Origin: Nymphaea colorata
Lineage: Eukaryota; Streptophyta; Magnoliopsida; Nymphaeales; Nymphaeaceae
DNA length: 64,000 bases
NCBI RefSeq assembly: GCF_008831285.2
Contig: NC_045141.1
Location: forward strand, 19,526,848 to 19,590,847
Reading direction: 5' to 3'
In this document: positions 35,835 through 50,220 of the stretch, piece by piece
Position numbering within the stretch: the stretch's first letter is position 1
Layout of the letters: every line of letters begins with the position of its first letter
The notes under the pieces: model-generated
What the model was told of the DNA's origin: nothing
Databases searched by the model: none
What the model saw: only the letters and a program-made list of their open reading frames with translations
Position numbers and translations under genes: made by a program

Positions 35835-38800
35835 TTATGTTCGATTGAGACCTGTTCAGACAAAAAATAAAGATGTCAATCTAGTTTTCAATGCCTGAAT
35901 GCACATGGCAAAAACTGCCCGTGACACAAGGAGTGCTTTGAAAAAGTAACCTAAATACGTCATATAAAACAGGTAGATGCAGACTAAACTCTCTCTCTCT
36001 ATATATTCACACACACCTCCCTAAATTTTATTAACTATTTAATAATGCCACAAAGCCTAAGTCATTTCATAGAAAGAGATGTGCAGGACAAATTCCACTA
36101 GCAAAAAAAGAAAAAAAATGTTAGGTACATTCATTAAAAAAACATGAAAAGGGAGAATATCCCATTTTCCTAAGTAATGACTCTCCCTATCGTTTTGACC
36201 GAAGAATAGATATAGATTCCCAACAATAAAAAGTTAAAAACTCTATCAGTGACCACAATATAGACTTTATCATTGACCACACTGAAAAAATGAAAAAATG
36301 AAAAAAAAAAATGAATTTTATTTGAAACTTACGGTCGCCATAGCAGCACCAAGGATAGGCATATCGTGAAAAAAGGCAGGCAAAAATGAAAACCATTGCC
36401 GTAGTTGCTAAAAATTGCCAAGCTCCCCAATATAACTACTTAATTCAAAGTTACCTCAAATATGCAACAAGAAAAGCCATCCGAAGGAGTTTTATATGCA
36501 TTATGCAAAACGAAGCACATTTTCTAATAGTAACGAAGGCCATATATATCAAAATACAAAACCCCGTATACTACTACGTGAAGTAAAAGCTGATGTGTAA
36601 ACCCAAGAATATTACATACCCAACTGCAGCATAGCAATCAAGATCCAAAAGCATGACAAAACTTTGATTATGAAAGATGTGCTTGAACATTGTAAAAGAC
36701 TAAAAGTTGAAACCAACAAGTGGGTTATATATGGTCAGACATATCAAAACATTTAGTTGTCAAAAAGGGAAAAGAAAAACATGAGAGACAGAGAGCCAGA
36801 GAAGTCAGGAAGGGAACAACCCAAACCAAGAGTGGGCATTACCCACTCCCACCTGACCCTCTCTAATAATAGGCAGACACCCGAAGTTGGAACTTGCCCA
36901 CTCTGGCTCTATGAAGCTCCATAAATGCCTACAACCCCTTTTGGAGCTCTTTAATCACAATGTCTTGGTTACCCTACGCAACAAGTAAGCTTATGTAAAG
37001 AGTCCCTTATTGGTATCTGAATGAAACTACAATCCCCAAGGTTAAAAGCTCAGAATACCATGGAAATTACCAAAAGAAGCTCCAGACTAGTAGTTATGAC
37101 AAGCAAATTTTAAAATAAAAAATTAGCTAAACTTAGCTAAACTCAGATAATAAGAAAAAGATCCCAACGTTAGGTTAATACTAACCCTGACGTCAAGCCC
37201 CACCCCAACCAACAACCCCAATCTCCCTCCCCCAGCCAAATTTTTTCTTAAAGTGGCATACTGCCCAGTGCTCTAACCTATCAGCTCTCCACCATCTAAT
37301 GTGTGCTCTATACTAAAGGTGGAAGAATTGAACACTGTAAGAAATGTCGAAGCTCCCATACTAAAGGTGGAAAAATTGGACACTATAGGAAATGTCAAAG
37401 CTCCAGTATGAAAGAACATGCTTAGCCTTCAGAAATCCAACGTCTTTTAGCATGCAGAAGTACTGAATACTCCACGGCAAGCATAACATGCATTAACCAA
37501 GCAATAGGAAACTAATTTGACAAACAAATGCATTCACACAAAAAACACATCCCCATGACTCATTATTAGAAGCATATACTCAGTGTTGTGTACTGTAAAA
37601 GTTAATAATTCCTATGAACTGAAATAAATAAATTAATATTCAGGAAAGCAGTTTAGACATGTGCCAGCAACCTTTCTACTTAAGCAATTAGGAATCATCA
37701 TCATACAAGTTTAATCAACATCTAATTAATATAAATAACAAAAGAAGATAATCTAAGTATGGTCAGCAAGTAAATCTTACCTGTAAATCTTCGCTGGGAA
37801 GAATCGCCAGTAATGGATATTGGAACTTGTCGTCTCTCTTGACCTAATGAAAGAATTTCTTGCATCCTTTCAGGCCAACCTGAATTAAGTCTCCTTGCAA
37901 AATCTTCAACTTCCCTGAATTTATGAATATCAAAATTAAAAGCAGAGATTTGAACCCCATAACATCTGAATTAGCAAGAATACCCTCAGGCATGTAAATC
38001 TTACTTGAAAGCAAATAAGAATAATTTCTGGAGTTCACAAAACAATAAGAAAAAAGTGATAACAATCACAAGAATAGAATTGTAATAGCCTGGCCCCCTC
38101 CCACACCGAGCCCAGGCCGTGGTTTGCCCCAACCCGCACCCTAGAGCCCTCAAAGATTTTTCACAATCTTTAATGCAGGACTATACTTCTCATAATCAGA
38201 TATTACAATCCACCACCCTTAAGGTACACGCGCCTACGCATGTAGGACTCTAAGTATAAGTGTTGAACCGGCTCTCATCCACTGTAACAACCTAACTCAC
38301 TCTCACACCAAGCTCAAGCCCTTGGTTTGGCATATACAACTACCTTGTAATAGCTTCAGTTTTCACCCAAAAAATGCTAGGAATCATAACAATCTATCAC
38401 TTCGCCAACCACCTTATAAATCCCTTCAATTTATCACAATCTTACATACGGAATTAAACTTTTCAATGTACATTGCCACAATCCACCCGCTCGAGGCAAA
38501 CACATGGACACCTTTTTTCTTTTTTTGGTTTGGAGTGTAAAAGTTTAGTCCCATATCGAAGAATGTGACAAATCTACGATGACATATAAGGAGGTTGGCT
38601 ACATGGGCAAGTGTTGTCAAGTGTTGGAGTGTGAAAGTTTAGTCTCGTATTGAAGAATGTGAAGAATCTGCAATGACATATAAGGAAGTTGGCTACATGG
38701 TCAAGTGTTTTAGGGCGAGAATCAAAGCTGCTAGGGGGTGGATTGGGATCCACGAGACCAAGGACCCGAGCCTAATGTTGGACTGAGTCAAGTTGTTACA

Positions 38801-41800
38801 AGATTAGTAAGACAATGAATTATCTCCATAAACCAAACTACCACACATCTTCATGTTCCAATGCCAAATTAATTACACATGAATAGTGCTGAGTCAGTCA
38901 CATGCTGAACACCTGCAATGAGGTCGAGTGCTGAATCAGGCTCTTTAACTTACTTGATCACCAATGATTGCCCAAACTCTTGCAGAAGTTTTATTTGAGT
39001 AATGCAAGTTAAAAAAAGTCAGTTTTGACAAAGAGATCATAACTCTGCCCTACAAGTTATATATATACGGCCGTACCTTCATACACAACTTTTTCTGAAA
39101 ATAGTCTGAACACATACTCGTACCTATGTGACAGCCCAAGACCATATAGCAAAGAAGCATAATTTAATTGTGAAGCTCCTAGTATATTTCTCGTTCAAGT
39201 GAGGTGGCAAAGTCAATAGCCTAACAAACTCTATGAGGTATACATTTTTTATCTGGTTATTGTTAAAGCTATCCTAAGCTTGCCATATATATGTGCATCT
39301 ACATGAATACCTTAAACCATGGAAAGAAGATAAAGAGAACCTCACCTAAAAGCAACTAGTTGGATGCATTGGTCCCCAAAAATATAATCAATAGAAAAAT
39401 ATAAAGAAACAAAAATAGGAACGCCAAAAGTAATAAGTAATAACTAATAAAGGACATAAAATATCACTATAGATCAAGTACACCATATAGGCAAACAGAA
39501 ATCATGTTTAATAGAAACTAGAAAGAAGGAACTCCGTACAAGCAGAACATGTTAAATAGGGGAAGAAACACCAGGCAAAGAAAAAAACTATTTTTAGAAA
39601 TATTTTTTAAAAAAGGCAAAAAAAAGAAACAAATGTAGTATAACTAGAGAACAACTTAGTAATTGCCCATGGACTAGCCCAGGTGATTGCTGACGTGGCT
39701 ACTAGTTCATGGGTTGACATGACAAGAAAGCATGGATCTAGGCCCTCCCATTTCCTATAATCCCTCTAAAACCTAATCCACAGATGTAAAATCATCATAG
39801 CTAGCAAAAACATCATACTGGGATCGATACCTTTTGGATTTCTACCAGCGATGTTTCCAGGCTGTAGTAAAGAATTCAGAGGCCAAGGACGCAAGCAGTT
39901 ACTAGGCTGCAAGCCTGAAACTTCCAAGGTCAATCTCCTAAAAATCCATTTTTTCCTTATCCAAGACAAGGCATAGAAAATCTATTTTCGGTGGATATCA
40001 AGATCATGTAGATATGATTTAGAAGTGGGAACTACAAAATTGGTTATTTAGTTTGGCACATGCCCTTAAGAAGCAGGTGCAGGGAAGAAAGAGTGAATGT
40101 ATGTAGAGTGTTGCCCCAAATGTGCTCACACAAGTAAGATTCTGGCCCTTCGGTGAGAACATGTCAAAGTTTATTGTAGAAACCTATTTGGAAGAAAAAA
40201 AACTAAGGCTGTGTTTGGATGCATGCCCAAAACGGTGTTCTGGAGGCAAAACACCATTTTGCCTCCAATAGACTGCTTTTGGCATGTTTGGATGGACTGT
40301 AAACAGCGCTTTCGAAAAAAACCTGTTTTTCTGAAAACACCATTTCCATATGTGAGTGTAACTCCACCACCCCCACCCCCCCCCCCAAAAAAAAAAAAGA
40401 CCTTCCCCCACTGTTATTCACTTGAACAAGTTTTTGTCATGTCCACCGTTTTCAATACTCATCAAAAATTTATGTTTACCAAAACCAGGTTTTAACGAAA
40501 AATCATTTTTTCAAGGTGTCATGCGACACCAGCACTATGTGGTGGCACCCAGAAGTACTAGTACCAAAACTGGAATGCCGAAAACCTTTCTGCCCCATAT
40601 TACAGACCAATAATCTCTATCTCATAACCAAATAGGCAAATAGTAGCTTATTGAAACAATAAGTAACTCAATAGTACATGAATAAATAAATATAGAATAA
40701 ATGCCTATAAATGCAGAATAAGACACCTCAAAAACATTTTTTGGAGCATCTACCATCCATATTGCAAAAAATTAGAAAATAAAGTAACTTAATACTTGCC
40801 TCACAAGTAGTTGAAAAACCTGAGGCCAAAATAATGTTAGAGGCCACTGAGGAATAAAAGCATGCAAATGCTAAGCGACCAACCACAAAAGCATGCCTAA
40901 GTCAACAGCACAAGAAACCCAGAAGAATCTGTCCAAAACTAAAGTGGCAAACCCACCTATACCACCTCAACAAAATCAAGTTTAGTACCCTATATGTGCC
41001 TATCATGTATGTAGGACCAGTTGTTGAGACTTTCTACTCTTCCACACTTTCCTATTTTTTAGTAATCAACGGTACTTACTTTTAATCCTTTTATGCCTCA
41101 TCATTTGCCAAAGGGTAGTACGGCATTCTCTTGCCTGTCCACTAACTTTGGCACTGCATTGCATCACTAGACCAGCTGCCATGACTTTACTGGTATACCT
41201 TTCCATCGCTTTAGAAACTAGCATTTCTGCAGGCATGAGAAATCTTATACTTCCTTTTACACGAAATGTAAGTAATTGAATATTTGCGTTCTCCAGCCAC
41301 CGTGGAGACTGTGTCCACATGTCAATGACCCACTAATACATTAGCCCTTACACATTTCCCTACAGAGCTATTACGAAACTTGTATCTTAGCCTGCTTTGA
41401 TAGCTAGCCCGCAAAAAGAATTTTTTTTACGACCATTCCTTAATACAGCAAACTAAACCTATCAAACATACTGAAAGCCATTAAAGGCAAAAACGTGAAA
41501 CCTCCGAGCCAAGAATGACACTGAAAACATATAAAATGTAACAACTAAAAACTTTCAAGCGTTTATTGAATCCATTAGTCTATCCAGTAACCTGATAGCT
41601 GAAAATGATACAAGGGGCTGTCTAGACTTCCTAGGTGATATATTATTGTACTCACCAAACCTCAGTAATATGAGAACATTAATCAGGAAGAATCCCGACT
41701 GAAGACAAATGGCAATACCATAATGTCCCATAAGTGCAGATGAGAAGAAAAGTTAGTTCAGTAATGACAAGGCAGAAATTGAAATCGGTAAATGTGCATC

Positions 41801-42289
41801 AATGAATAAACCTAACTAATCATCTCTTGTATTTGATTCAACAATTTTTCATTCACTTTAATTCCTCTTGCCTAATACTACAATTACATTGAAAAAATCC
41901 ACTCTTCGAGTCCTATGCAGTCGCTTCAGATGTGTAAAAGATTTTTAGTCATACCTCAAAACTTCTATCCTGAATGGAGCTGAAGTCCTTGTTATTTGGG
42001 ATATGCATCCCTCCTTTTCTCATGAGATATATATATACACATGGTGGGTGAATGATGACTTTGCTATCCAAAGTCACCAGCCATCTAACCAGGACCGTCC
42101 ATCTGAAGCAGATGGATGGCTGAGAGAGAAACAAGAAGAAAAAAGTGTGACTAATACTAAATAACGAAAATGTTCATCACCTTTTTCTCCATGTTTTTCT
42201 CTTAACCGTCCATCATGATGGATCGGACGACCCTTATTAGATAGTTGGGTGACTCTTAAAAGCCAATCACCATTCAATTTTCCATATAC

Positions 42290-42322
<33 letters not shown>

Positions 42323-45300
42323 TCTTTCTGGCAATCGTTGGGCATAACAAAAATGAAGTTGCTGCGGACAATGCACTTGTTGTGAGATCCCTTTGGTCAA
42401 GATTCTCATTGTTCAATTCCGAATGCAGGAAAAATGAGAACATAGAGCATGCCATTGCAACATCCATCATAAGTCTAATAGACTAACGCTTGCCCTTAAC
42501 AGTATCACTCTTCATATATCAGATGAATGGAGGATGTTGCCTTTTGTAACAAGTCAATCCATGATACGGACTAAAAGATGTTCCTATCACCACCCCAGTA
42601 AGTCAGATTTATTCATGGCATGCCAATCCCCCATGGCACAGCTTCTAACTATGTGTCACCCCCTCAGTTTGCTAACATGAGTTTGACCCAATTTTGGCCT
42701 TTGACTCCACTTGTTTCTAACTCCCTCTGAGCCATTTTACAGCCTTACATTATAGGAAAATCAGTTGAATAGGTTTAAGACTTTAAGTCATTATAAGGTC
42801 TAGTAAGTCCTGGTTAGCATCAGGTGATAGTTTTAAATCTAGATACATGTGACCGCGTCAGGAAAACAGCAATCATGCCACATTTTACGAAGTGCTTCAG
42901 ATATGAAATCAGTACTAAAAAGGTAAATCATTTTCAAGGTTCGTAATTTCCTAAGAATTTATTGAAACAAATCACAAAGGTCATACTGAAAAGGGTGACA
43001 TAAATGAATGTTCTTAGAGACAAGCTCACAGGCTAAAAGAGTCCACAATGAGTAGAAAACCAATGAATATAGAATAATTCCATCAACATGCATTCAACAC
43101 ACCGGTCAAGTTTTTCCTTCATTATAGGATCCAGCCCATCATCAATATCGTCATCAAAGTCCAGCTTTGGTGAGAATTTATCATCACAAGCATCATTAAA
43201 ATCAGCAGCGTGAGTAGGCAATAATGGACCATCAGTTGCATCATTGTCATGGCTTTCAGTGGAAAGGGAATTGATTTCCTGGTACATGCAGACCAATAAC
43301 ATCAACTTATACAAGAGATCAAATAAATTAGATTAAAGAAAAATCATGCACAACTTTTATTTGTTTTACAAATACATGCCCAACATTTGAAATTTTATAG
43401 TTCACTGCCTGAGATAATGAAGTTTTCCTCCGAAAAACCATTCTCATGACTCCTTTTGACAGAGAAGACCAGGCAAAGATACAAATTACAGTACTACCTT
43501 GCATATTAAATTTTACATTATTATTTCTCCTTTTTTGGCAGTTACTGTTCATTTAGCTCACTGCTTTGGCTCCTCACAGCCTCAATCTCCTCTTCCTCAT
43601 GCAGGACTGTGATTCTTACAGATTTATAATGTTTTTGGTTTTCCTTTTCCTTTTCTCTTTTCTTACTTTGTTTTAATGGTGAGATTGATATACTCCAACT
43701 TTGCCATTGGGATTCCTTTTTCGTCTTATTGCTCTTCATTTTCAAACAAGTGCATGGAGGTTCCAACTAATTTGAAGATCAGACTATCATATGGTGGATT
43801 GCTCTCTCCCACCCTCTCTCTGCAGCTCGCCGCCCCCGCCCCCCCCCTTCTCATCTCCCCAATTCCACCAGATATGATCTGTGTCCTTAACTGCAAGACT
43901 GCCACCAGCTTGCTACAATTGGGGCATGTGCCTTACAATGGGCGAAGCTGATAATAGGTTGCAGAAATCACTGCCATGGGAAATGAACCACTGAAATAAC
44001 CCCTGTTTTTAGGCCAGCCATCACAGTTAGGGCAGTGTATCAAAGGACTGTTCAATGTTGGGAGTCGGTGACAGGGTTCATTGAATTATTCTAGTTCTGA
44101 CCTGCCTCACATTGAGAGTCTTGAGACCATGTCATCATTCCATGTTCTGTTTTATGGCTGATTCTATCATTTTTGTCTTCGACTTAATTAAAATTGACTT
44201 CTTATAAATGTCTAATCCATCTGTCTCTCACGAGTTGAGTGATGGGAGCATCTTCAAAGTAATAGAAATTTTGGGAAAGAACTAGAAACTAATGAAGATT
44301 GGAGAATGGAAGTGTGCAGAGTAATTTTGATTTGACTTCCTAACCCTATTAGCAAAACCACAGTTAAGTGAATGGTGGCAGCTTAAGACGCCCCTTTGAA
44401 AATTTACATAAATGCTGAGCACCCATACATAACTTTTGAAACATTATGTGTTGATCTGAAAATGGTCAATTCTAAGATGCCTTTTTTTGCATTTTTTCCT
44501 AAATAGTAAGAATTACAGAAAAAAACCAGCAATAATACAAACAACAACCTTATGGTTCTCCTTTCCATTGCTGGAAGCATGAGATTTTGGCAGTTCTTTC
44601 TTCCTCCTATTTTTCTTCTTTTGTTTAGCACCTCGGACTCCTTTAGAATCTAAATTGGAAATAGATCAAAAAAGTGGTCATGAATCAGAAACCAAATAAA
44701 AAATAACTTCATTAGAAAAGGAACTCCCACTACAGCAAGAAAAAAGAACTGTGCAAGTGAAATTTGAAAACTAGTAAACAATGGCACGAAGGTAATCCTA
44801 TGGCTACCACCTCAACATCAATAAAATTTTATTAAGACATTGAGCAACAGACTCAATCCTACAGTGAAAAATCCACACAAGACACCACAGGATTTCAGAA
44901 TAAATTCAGATCATCCACTCTACCATTCAGACCTTATTTCACAAGCTCCAGAACTTACATCTCAAATGGAAAAACATCTGAGACCAGAAATCAGGACTGG
45001 TTACACAATGTGATCTCCAAAATAATATATGTGATATAAGTCTTGTTTATGCTAGTAGTATGACAAAAGCAAAAATGGCATACCACCCTAGATTCCTGAA
45101 AGAAAGGTTCAAGAATGTAGTACAGCACAGTGATGAAAAGACATACCCTTCACCCAACATCAATATCCCAAATGGAGAATTAACTAAAATAACATCCAGC
45201 ATAGTGATGAACACTCGTATAATACAAATAACACCTACAATGAAAACAGAGCACCCAATAATGTATGATCAACTACAAGCCAAACATCAAGTTGAAATAA

Positions 45301-46133
45301 TCCAGACATTTAACTAGTCATTTTATACGGACACCTTATTGTCCACAAATCTCATTCATGAAGAGGTAAACAAGCTCATACCAAACAGGTGGATACACAT
45401 CAACATACAAAAATAAGATAAAAATGAAAGCAATGAAGAAAGATGGAGGATCTTTCCTTATCACATCAAGCACAAGGAATCATTGACAAATATGACATTG
45501 ATGAAGAAATAGTTACCCTGAAAGTGTGCGACAGATCCGAAACATTAACTACAATCTTCATATAAATATAAATAACAAATGCAAACTAAGGACCTCAACT
45601 CACGAGAGGAACATGCATAAGTGACAAAACCAGGTCAAAAGGTAAGTGAGACCACAAAGCATAAGATAAAAAGTAAGTGTCCTGCTTTTTCTGGAACCTG
45701 CAAAAAAGTACAAATAAAGAAAAAGCACTTAACATTTATAAGATCAATCCAGAGAATTAAAGACTAAACTCAGTGTCGGGTTTAAGAAGAGCTGTCCAAT
45801 CAACAAAATTGGATGGCCCATGTACTACACTCCATGAGCTGCCAAGAAAGTATGTTTCAACATCCAGGGCAAAAAAGTCCACTGGTTAATCGCTTTCCCC
45901 AGTCAATGACAGAAATTCAAGTCAAGGTGAACATCAATAACAGTAATTTTTTAAAAAAATAAAAATCCTAATTAAATAAAAAAAATAAGCTTATCAAATA
46001 AAATGACCAAATAAACATACATATATCATGTAAATTTCAGGTTTGTCCAAGTGAGACAAATTTCCGGCAAGAACCACATCAAAGAATTTTTACAAGGTCA
46101 GCCTCCAGGTCAGGATGTCGGATGTGCACACAC

Positions 46134-46204
<71 letters not shown>

Positions 46205-49200
46205 TGTGTGTGGTTGGCAGTTGGCACTACAAGGTGAGCCTGCAGGTCAGAAAAGGTTAGGCATTCTAGATACCATCAGTCTAGAGTATCAACCATCTAA
46301 CTAAGGTAGTGCCTACTCCAGAAAGGTGAACCATCCCCAGGATGTGCTGCCAATGATTAATTTAAGTGACTAGTAGGTTTGGCCACCGTTGGTGATCAGC
46401 TGGCTAGTCCATAGTAGGTTTGGCTATAGTTGGTGGTCCGCTGGCTAGTCCATAGCCATGTAATCATGGACCATGACTGGTTGACTTACTGGAGCCACAA
46501 GTCCCTACCAACCGGAGAAACTACTAGTAGGTTTTCTGGTCAGTCCCACATTTGGTTAGTTTTCTTTTTTCTCTATCAAGAAGACAAGTTTCCTTTTTTT
46601 CTTTCAAACACGTCATCGGGTAACCCCTTATACAAAGATATATGTATTATTTGTTTATGCACATGTCCCACATGTAAATCTGCATATGTGTTTCTTCCAT
46701 ATATCTGTTTATCTGCTTATATTTACGTTTTTTATGTCTCTGGTCGTGTTTCTATATTATCTCAGTGATTTCATTTTAGTCGACCAACTCAAACCAATTA
46801 GCCCCAGCACCTGGCTAGTGTATGTACTATGTAGGATCTTAATTGACTTATGCCCAACTTCTGATATTGACAATTTAAGTTTCAATTGAGGTGGAAGAAG
46901 ACAATTTTAACTACTTCATACAAATACTCCATTAGAAAAGCAAAAAAAACAAGGAAAGGAGCAGAAACAATATAGCGCATTTAAATTGAATATACATCAA
47001 CACATGCATATTCTATACAAACTTGTGATGGCTCTTTATAGCACCCAGCTAGGGATGTGAATAGCTCAGACTGCAGACAGATCTACACATCTAGGTTTCA
47101 ATGAAGCTAACTTGATTGGATTGTAACTAATCAGGTTCAAATTCAGACTCCAGCTCAGATTGATTTTCTAAGAAAACATATCAAGCCTGATGAGCCTAAA
47201 TTAAATGTGGCAATCTATTCATATTAGAATTTTATTCAAATATTAGATCCAGTTCTGACTCAAAGTTCAAATTCATATGCAAACACGGTAAACCCAAACC
47301 CATTTTTATCTTGACCCAAATTGGATTTTAATTGGATAGAGAATTGGATAACCCAAGCCATGAATATTTCAAGTGACATTAATTGATTCCATCGAACCAT
47401 GCATATATTAATGGATCGCAAAAGGCCCAACCCAATGTGCAACCATGTCATGAGAAGGGATTCCTCCCCCAAGTTGCCAAGGGAAAGGAAATACGGAAAA
47501 GTTATAACGGTAAGGAGATCTTTTTGACATTTAGATGCTAACTATAGTGTTCTCACTAGGAACTCAGAAGGAAAAGACTAAAGATGATAACGCATAGAAT
47601 TTTAAGTTACAGAAATGAACACCACCGTAATTTAATTCATTGAAAATGAATATATATTCTACATTATCAGACAGTCACTGTTCTCTTCTTTTTTCTCCTT
47701 CACAATTCACATATCGCAGACAATAAGGATCTAGCAAAACAAAAAATGTGCTTTCGAATATGACAGCCAGATATCCCTATGATGATTTGAAACAGTGATC
47801 GTAAGTGAGAATCATTCCTATAAGGTGCTATAGCACACAACAATGAGCCACCTGAAAGCATGAGCTCCTGCACTTAGGATGAAGAAGGCACAAAGGACAA
47901 AACCAAATCGTGTATACCTCCATCTCCTCCATTAATAAAAGACAGAAGATCATCCAATGATCGTTCATCAACATGTTCCTCAACTTCAACACTCTGCAAA
48001 AGATTGAAACATATTATTGTGATTCGTTTAAACCAAAACATGATCAGAAATCTAGATGAAAACAAAATATGCATATCTGCATAGAATATATCTTCAAACA
48101 TAAGAACATTAACCTGTTTCAGAAAACCAATGTTGTAAAATGCATAACGCAACCCACAAAGTTCAGGTCCAGAGTTAAATATATAATGTAAAATAACATC
48201 AAATAGCAAATTAAACTTTTTAATGCTAAAAAATCATAAAATTTTGATTTTAAAAAATAAAAACAAAGATAATTTTTCTTATGAGAAAGCATTAATTGCA
48301 TAATCATAACAAAGTAACAAGTATCTGCTACCTACAACAAGCACACTTTCATTAGAAATAATTAAAATCGACCACTTACATTGCTCTCAAAACTCAAAGG
48401 TTATCAAAATAAACAGGCTTTATTGTGTATGACTTACTCCTTCGAGTCTTGAAACAACTCAATGGTCATAAAACTTGAAATCCTTACTTTTAATTACAGA
48501 TATAGATTACAGAAACTTATAATCAGACCTTTTTTTTTACTTTAATTGTCTAAGAATGCCTTTCCCAATGAATTTAATGTTCAGGTTTACGAAATTTAGT
48601 AACTTCAAAAAGGATGTCGCTTTTGTATGTTTTGAAGGTGTAAACGTAATGTAAGATACATTGCATATCATACCGGAACAATCAATACATCAGCAAATTG
48701 TGAGTGAGACAGCATGCTACATCCTTGAAACTAGTTTCAGAAGTGTATCCTTATCATCTCATTTTGCTTTACATTTGCATTATGTAATGTATCAATATCA
48801 TACGAGATTCTTATGTAAAATACTGCACAAGTATTTATCCACGACATGAAACAATAATCAGCAGCATGTAGATGATAGGCTGCCATATATTAACTTCATA
48901 CAATGTAGAAAATGCGGTACTTTATTGAGCAAACATCAGAGACAGAAATTATGTCTAATGCTTTTCAGGGAATGTAAAAAGTCACCGAGTGTTAGTACAA
49001 CCAGCTTACCTTCAACTTTTCTCTCTCCTTTAGTTCCTTTCTCTTTCTCGCATACAGCCTATTTAATAGTCGAATACGTGGATCATCGGCTGTATTTCTC
49101 AAAGGCTCCAGCTTTTCTTCCTGAAAACAGGCCTAATCTGCTAAGATGAATGTCAATAAACCATAAGGATGAAGTTAGAACTACATTCTTCAACATCACA

Positions 49201-50220
49201 GCCACCTCTGTTAGATCATCTGGTAAATGGAATGTCTCTCTTATCTCCTCGGGTGTCTTTCCTTCAATCATCCGAGCAAGTGCACGGCTAGTCAAGTCAA
49301 CCAAAGGCTTCAACTGAAGGCTATCAGCTGCAGATGTCAGCTCACATAAACGCTTTGTGTCCATGCGGATGAATTTTTCATCAAATGATTTCCGTTCCTA
49401 CAGACAGCAAGATGTATCCTTAAGGGTCGATGTTCTAAAGCATATGCAGCATCAGAAAGCTCCTCGAGATGCACAGGTACGAGCAGGAAGAGTAAAGAAA
49501 GAGCCACAGGAGGACACAGGTAATTCAAACCTTGTTTGAGCGCCCAGGAACTTGATGGAACCGACAGTAATCAAGTATCAAGCTGAGGATGGCAGGATTG
49601 ACCCGAGGAGGGAGTGTAATTGCGAAGTTTTTGCTCGAGCCCATACCTGTTTGAACTATTTCTCGACATATCATGGGACAAAACATTGCAACCTCTTCCT
49701 CGACTTGCTGAATTGATCCATCGGCTGTTTGCAGCCAGATAAATGACTTCATAGACTGCCAACGTATAGTTGAAAAAGAAAAACATTTGTAAAATTACAG
49801 ACTGCACTATTGAATTCCTAAATACAGTCTATGACATGACCAATTATTACAATTATTATACACATCCAACCAAAAAAAACCTAGATTGCGACAGAGGAAA
49901 CGATTGGGTAATAAAATTCCATTCCCCTTCACAATTCACTAACCGCCACACTCACAAACCGATGCCGAAGTTTTCCTCCATCCCCCCCCCCATGCTTAAA
50001 TAGTCATGAACTTCTCACAAAGAATAATTTCATATGTGACTTACGGGCCCAAAGATCAAAAATTAGATAGCATTAACACAACAATAAAAGCAAAAAAATC
50101 AAACCCTAGTGCATTATGACGGCACCCAATGAAAGTTTAACAAAAATCAAAAAAGAAACTTGGAGGGATAGGACGAGCACATACCTCTGGTTTAATGATC
50201 GCCATACTAGTTTCCGACAT
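35835..50220 (-). CDS. ASK21: SKP1-like protein 21 (ASK20/21 type)
   Basis: SKP1-family protein with a long acidic/basic C-terminal extension, related to Arabidopsis ASK20/ASK21. SKP1 proteins link cullin-1 to F-box proteins in SCF ubiquitin ligases. Coding exons in transcript order: 50220-50185, 49755-49531, 49397-49206, 49120-49010, 47993-47918, 44649-44549, 43278-43103, 37914-37781 and 35851-35835. They total 1068 nt, 355 aa, with no phase error, matching the family's ~350 aa. The N-terminus is MSETSMAIIKPE. The POZ part reads FIWLQTADGSIQQVEEEVAM and ends RFHQVPGRSNK. The SKP1 C-terminal part has LTSRALARMIEGKTPEEIR and FHLPDDLTE. Next come a charged linker RLYARKRKELKEREKLK, VDERSLDDLLSFING, a KKKNRRKK basic patch, an acidic FDDDIDDGLDP stretch, and REVEDFARRLNSGWPERMQE. 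The last exon (5 codons including the stop, GLNRT) is the least certain. Introns reach about 5.2 kb. Confidence 0.9.
37311..37406. repeat. Two-copy 48-bp tandem repeat in ASK21 intron
   Basis: Two direct copies beginning TACTAAAGGTGGAA at 37311 and 37359, with a few mismatches, in the last intron of the SKP1-like gene. Confidence 0.6.
38090..38800. repeat. Repeat-derived block in ASK21 intron, with 94-bp tandem copies
   Basis: Bases 38531-38712 contain two direct copies about 94 bp apart beginning TGGAGTGTRAAAGTTTAGTC. The flanks contain phrases such as TTGAACCGGCTCTCATCCACTGTAACAACC and two related segments near 38100-38300 and 38285-38500. These phrases occur in many plant interspersed repeats (inference from familiarity). 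No coding part of an element remains. Confidence 0.45.
42046..42272. mobile_element. MITE-like palindromic element in ASK21 intron
   Basis: Imperfect long inverted repeat: left arm with GTCACCAGCCATCTAACC and GACCGTCCATC, right arm with the complement of GTCACCCAACTATCTAATA and GTCGTCCGATCC. It is about 225 bp, non-coding and flanked by TA-rich microsatellites on both sides. The GTCA...CCATCTAAC words are shared with the element at 35028-35247, suggesting one family. Confidence 0.6.
42284..42322. repeat. (TA)n(CA)n microsatellite
   Basis: TA units followed by CA units, immediately next to the palindromic element. Confidence 0.9.
46138..46212. repeat. Compound (TC)n(TG)n microsatellite in ASK21 intron
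   Basis: About 24 TC units followed by about 13 TG units. Frames reading Ser-Leu or Cys-Val repeats here are artefacts of the microsatellite. Confidence 0.95.
46371..46456. repeat. Two-copy 41-bp tandem repeat in ASK21 intron
   Basis: Two direct copies beginning TAGTAGGTTTGGC at 46371 and 46412, both containing CTGGCTAGTCCATAG. Confidence 0.65.

Noticed and set aside
40190-40620. Possible MITE starting with GGCTGTGTTTGGATG
   Set aside because: The left border phrase is typical, but I could not find a matching inverted right end; a C/A homopolymer tract interrupts the region.
41066-41320. 84-codon minus-strand frame in the large ASK21 intron
   Set aside because: Looks mildly coding-like, but it does not fit the ASK21-like protein and I see no flanking exons or family match.
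46051-46304. Ser-Leu and Cys-Val repeat frames
   Set aside because: Pure product of the (TC)n(TG)n microsatellite.
47060-47500. Compositionally odd GGATT/TTGGAT-rich stretch in an ASK21 intron
   Set aside because: Only weak internal similarity; no clear repeat unit or ends.
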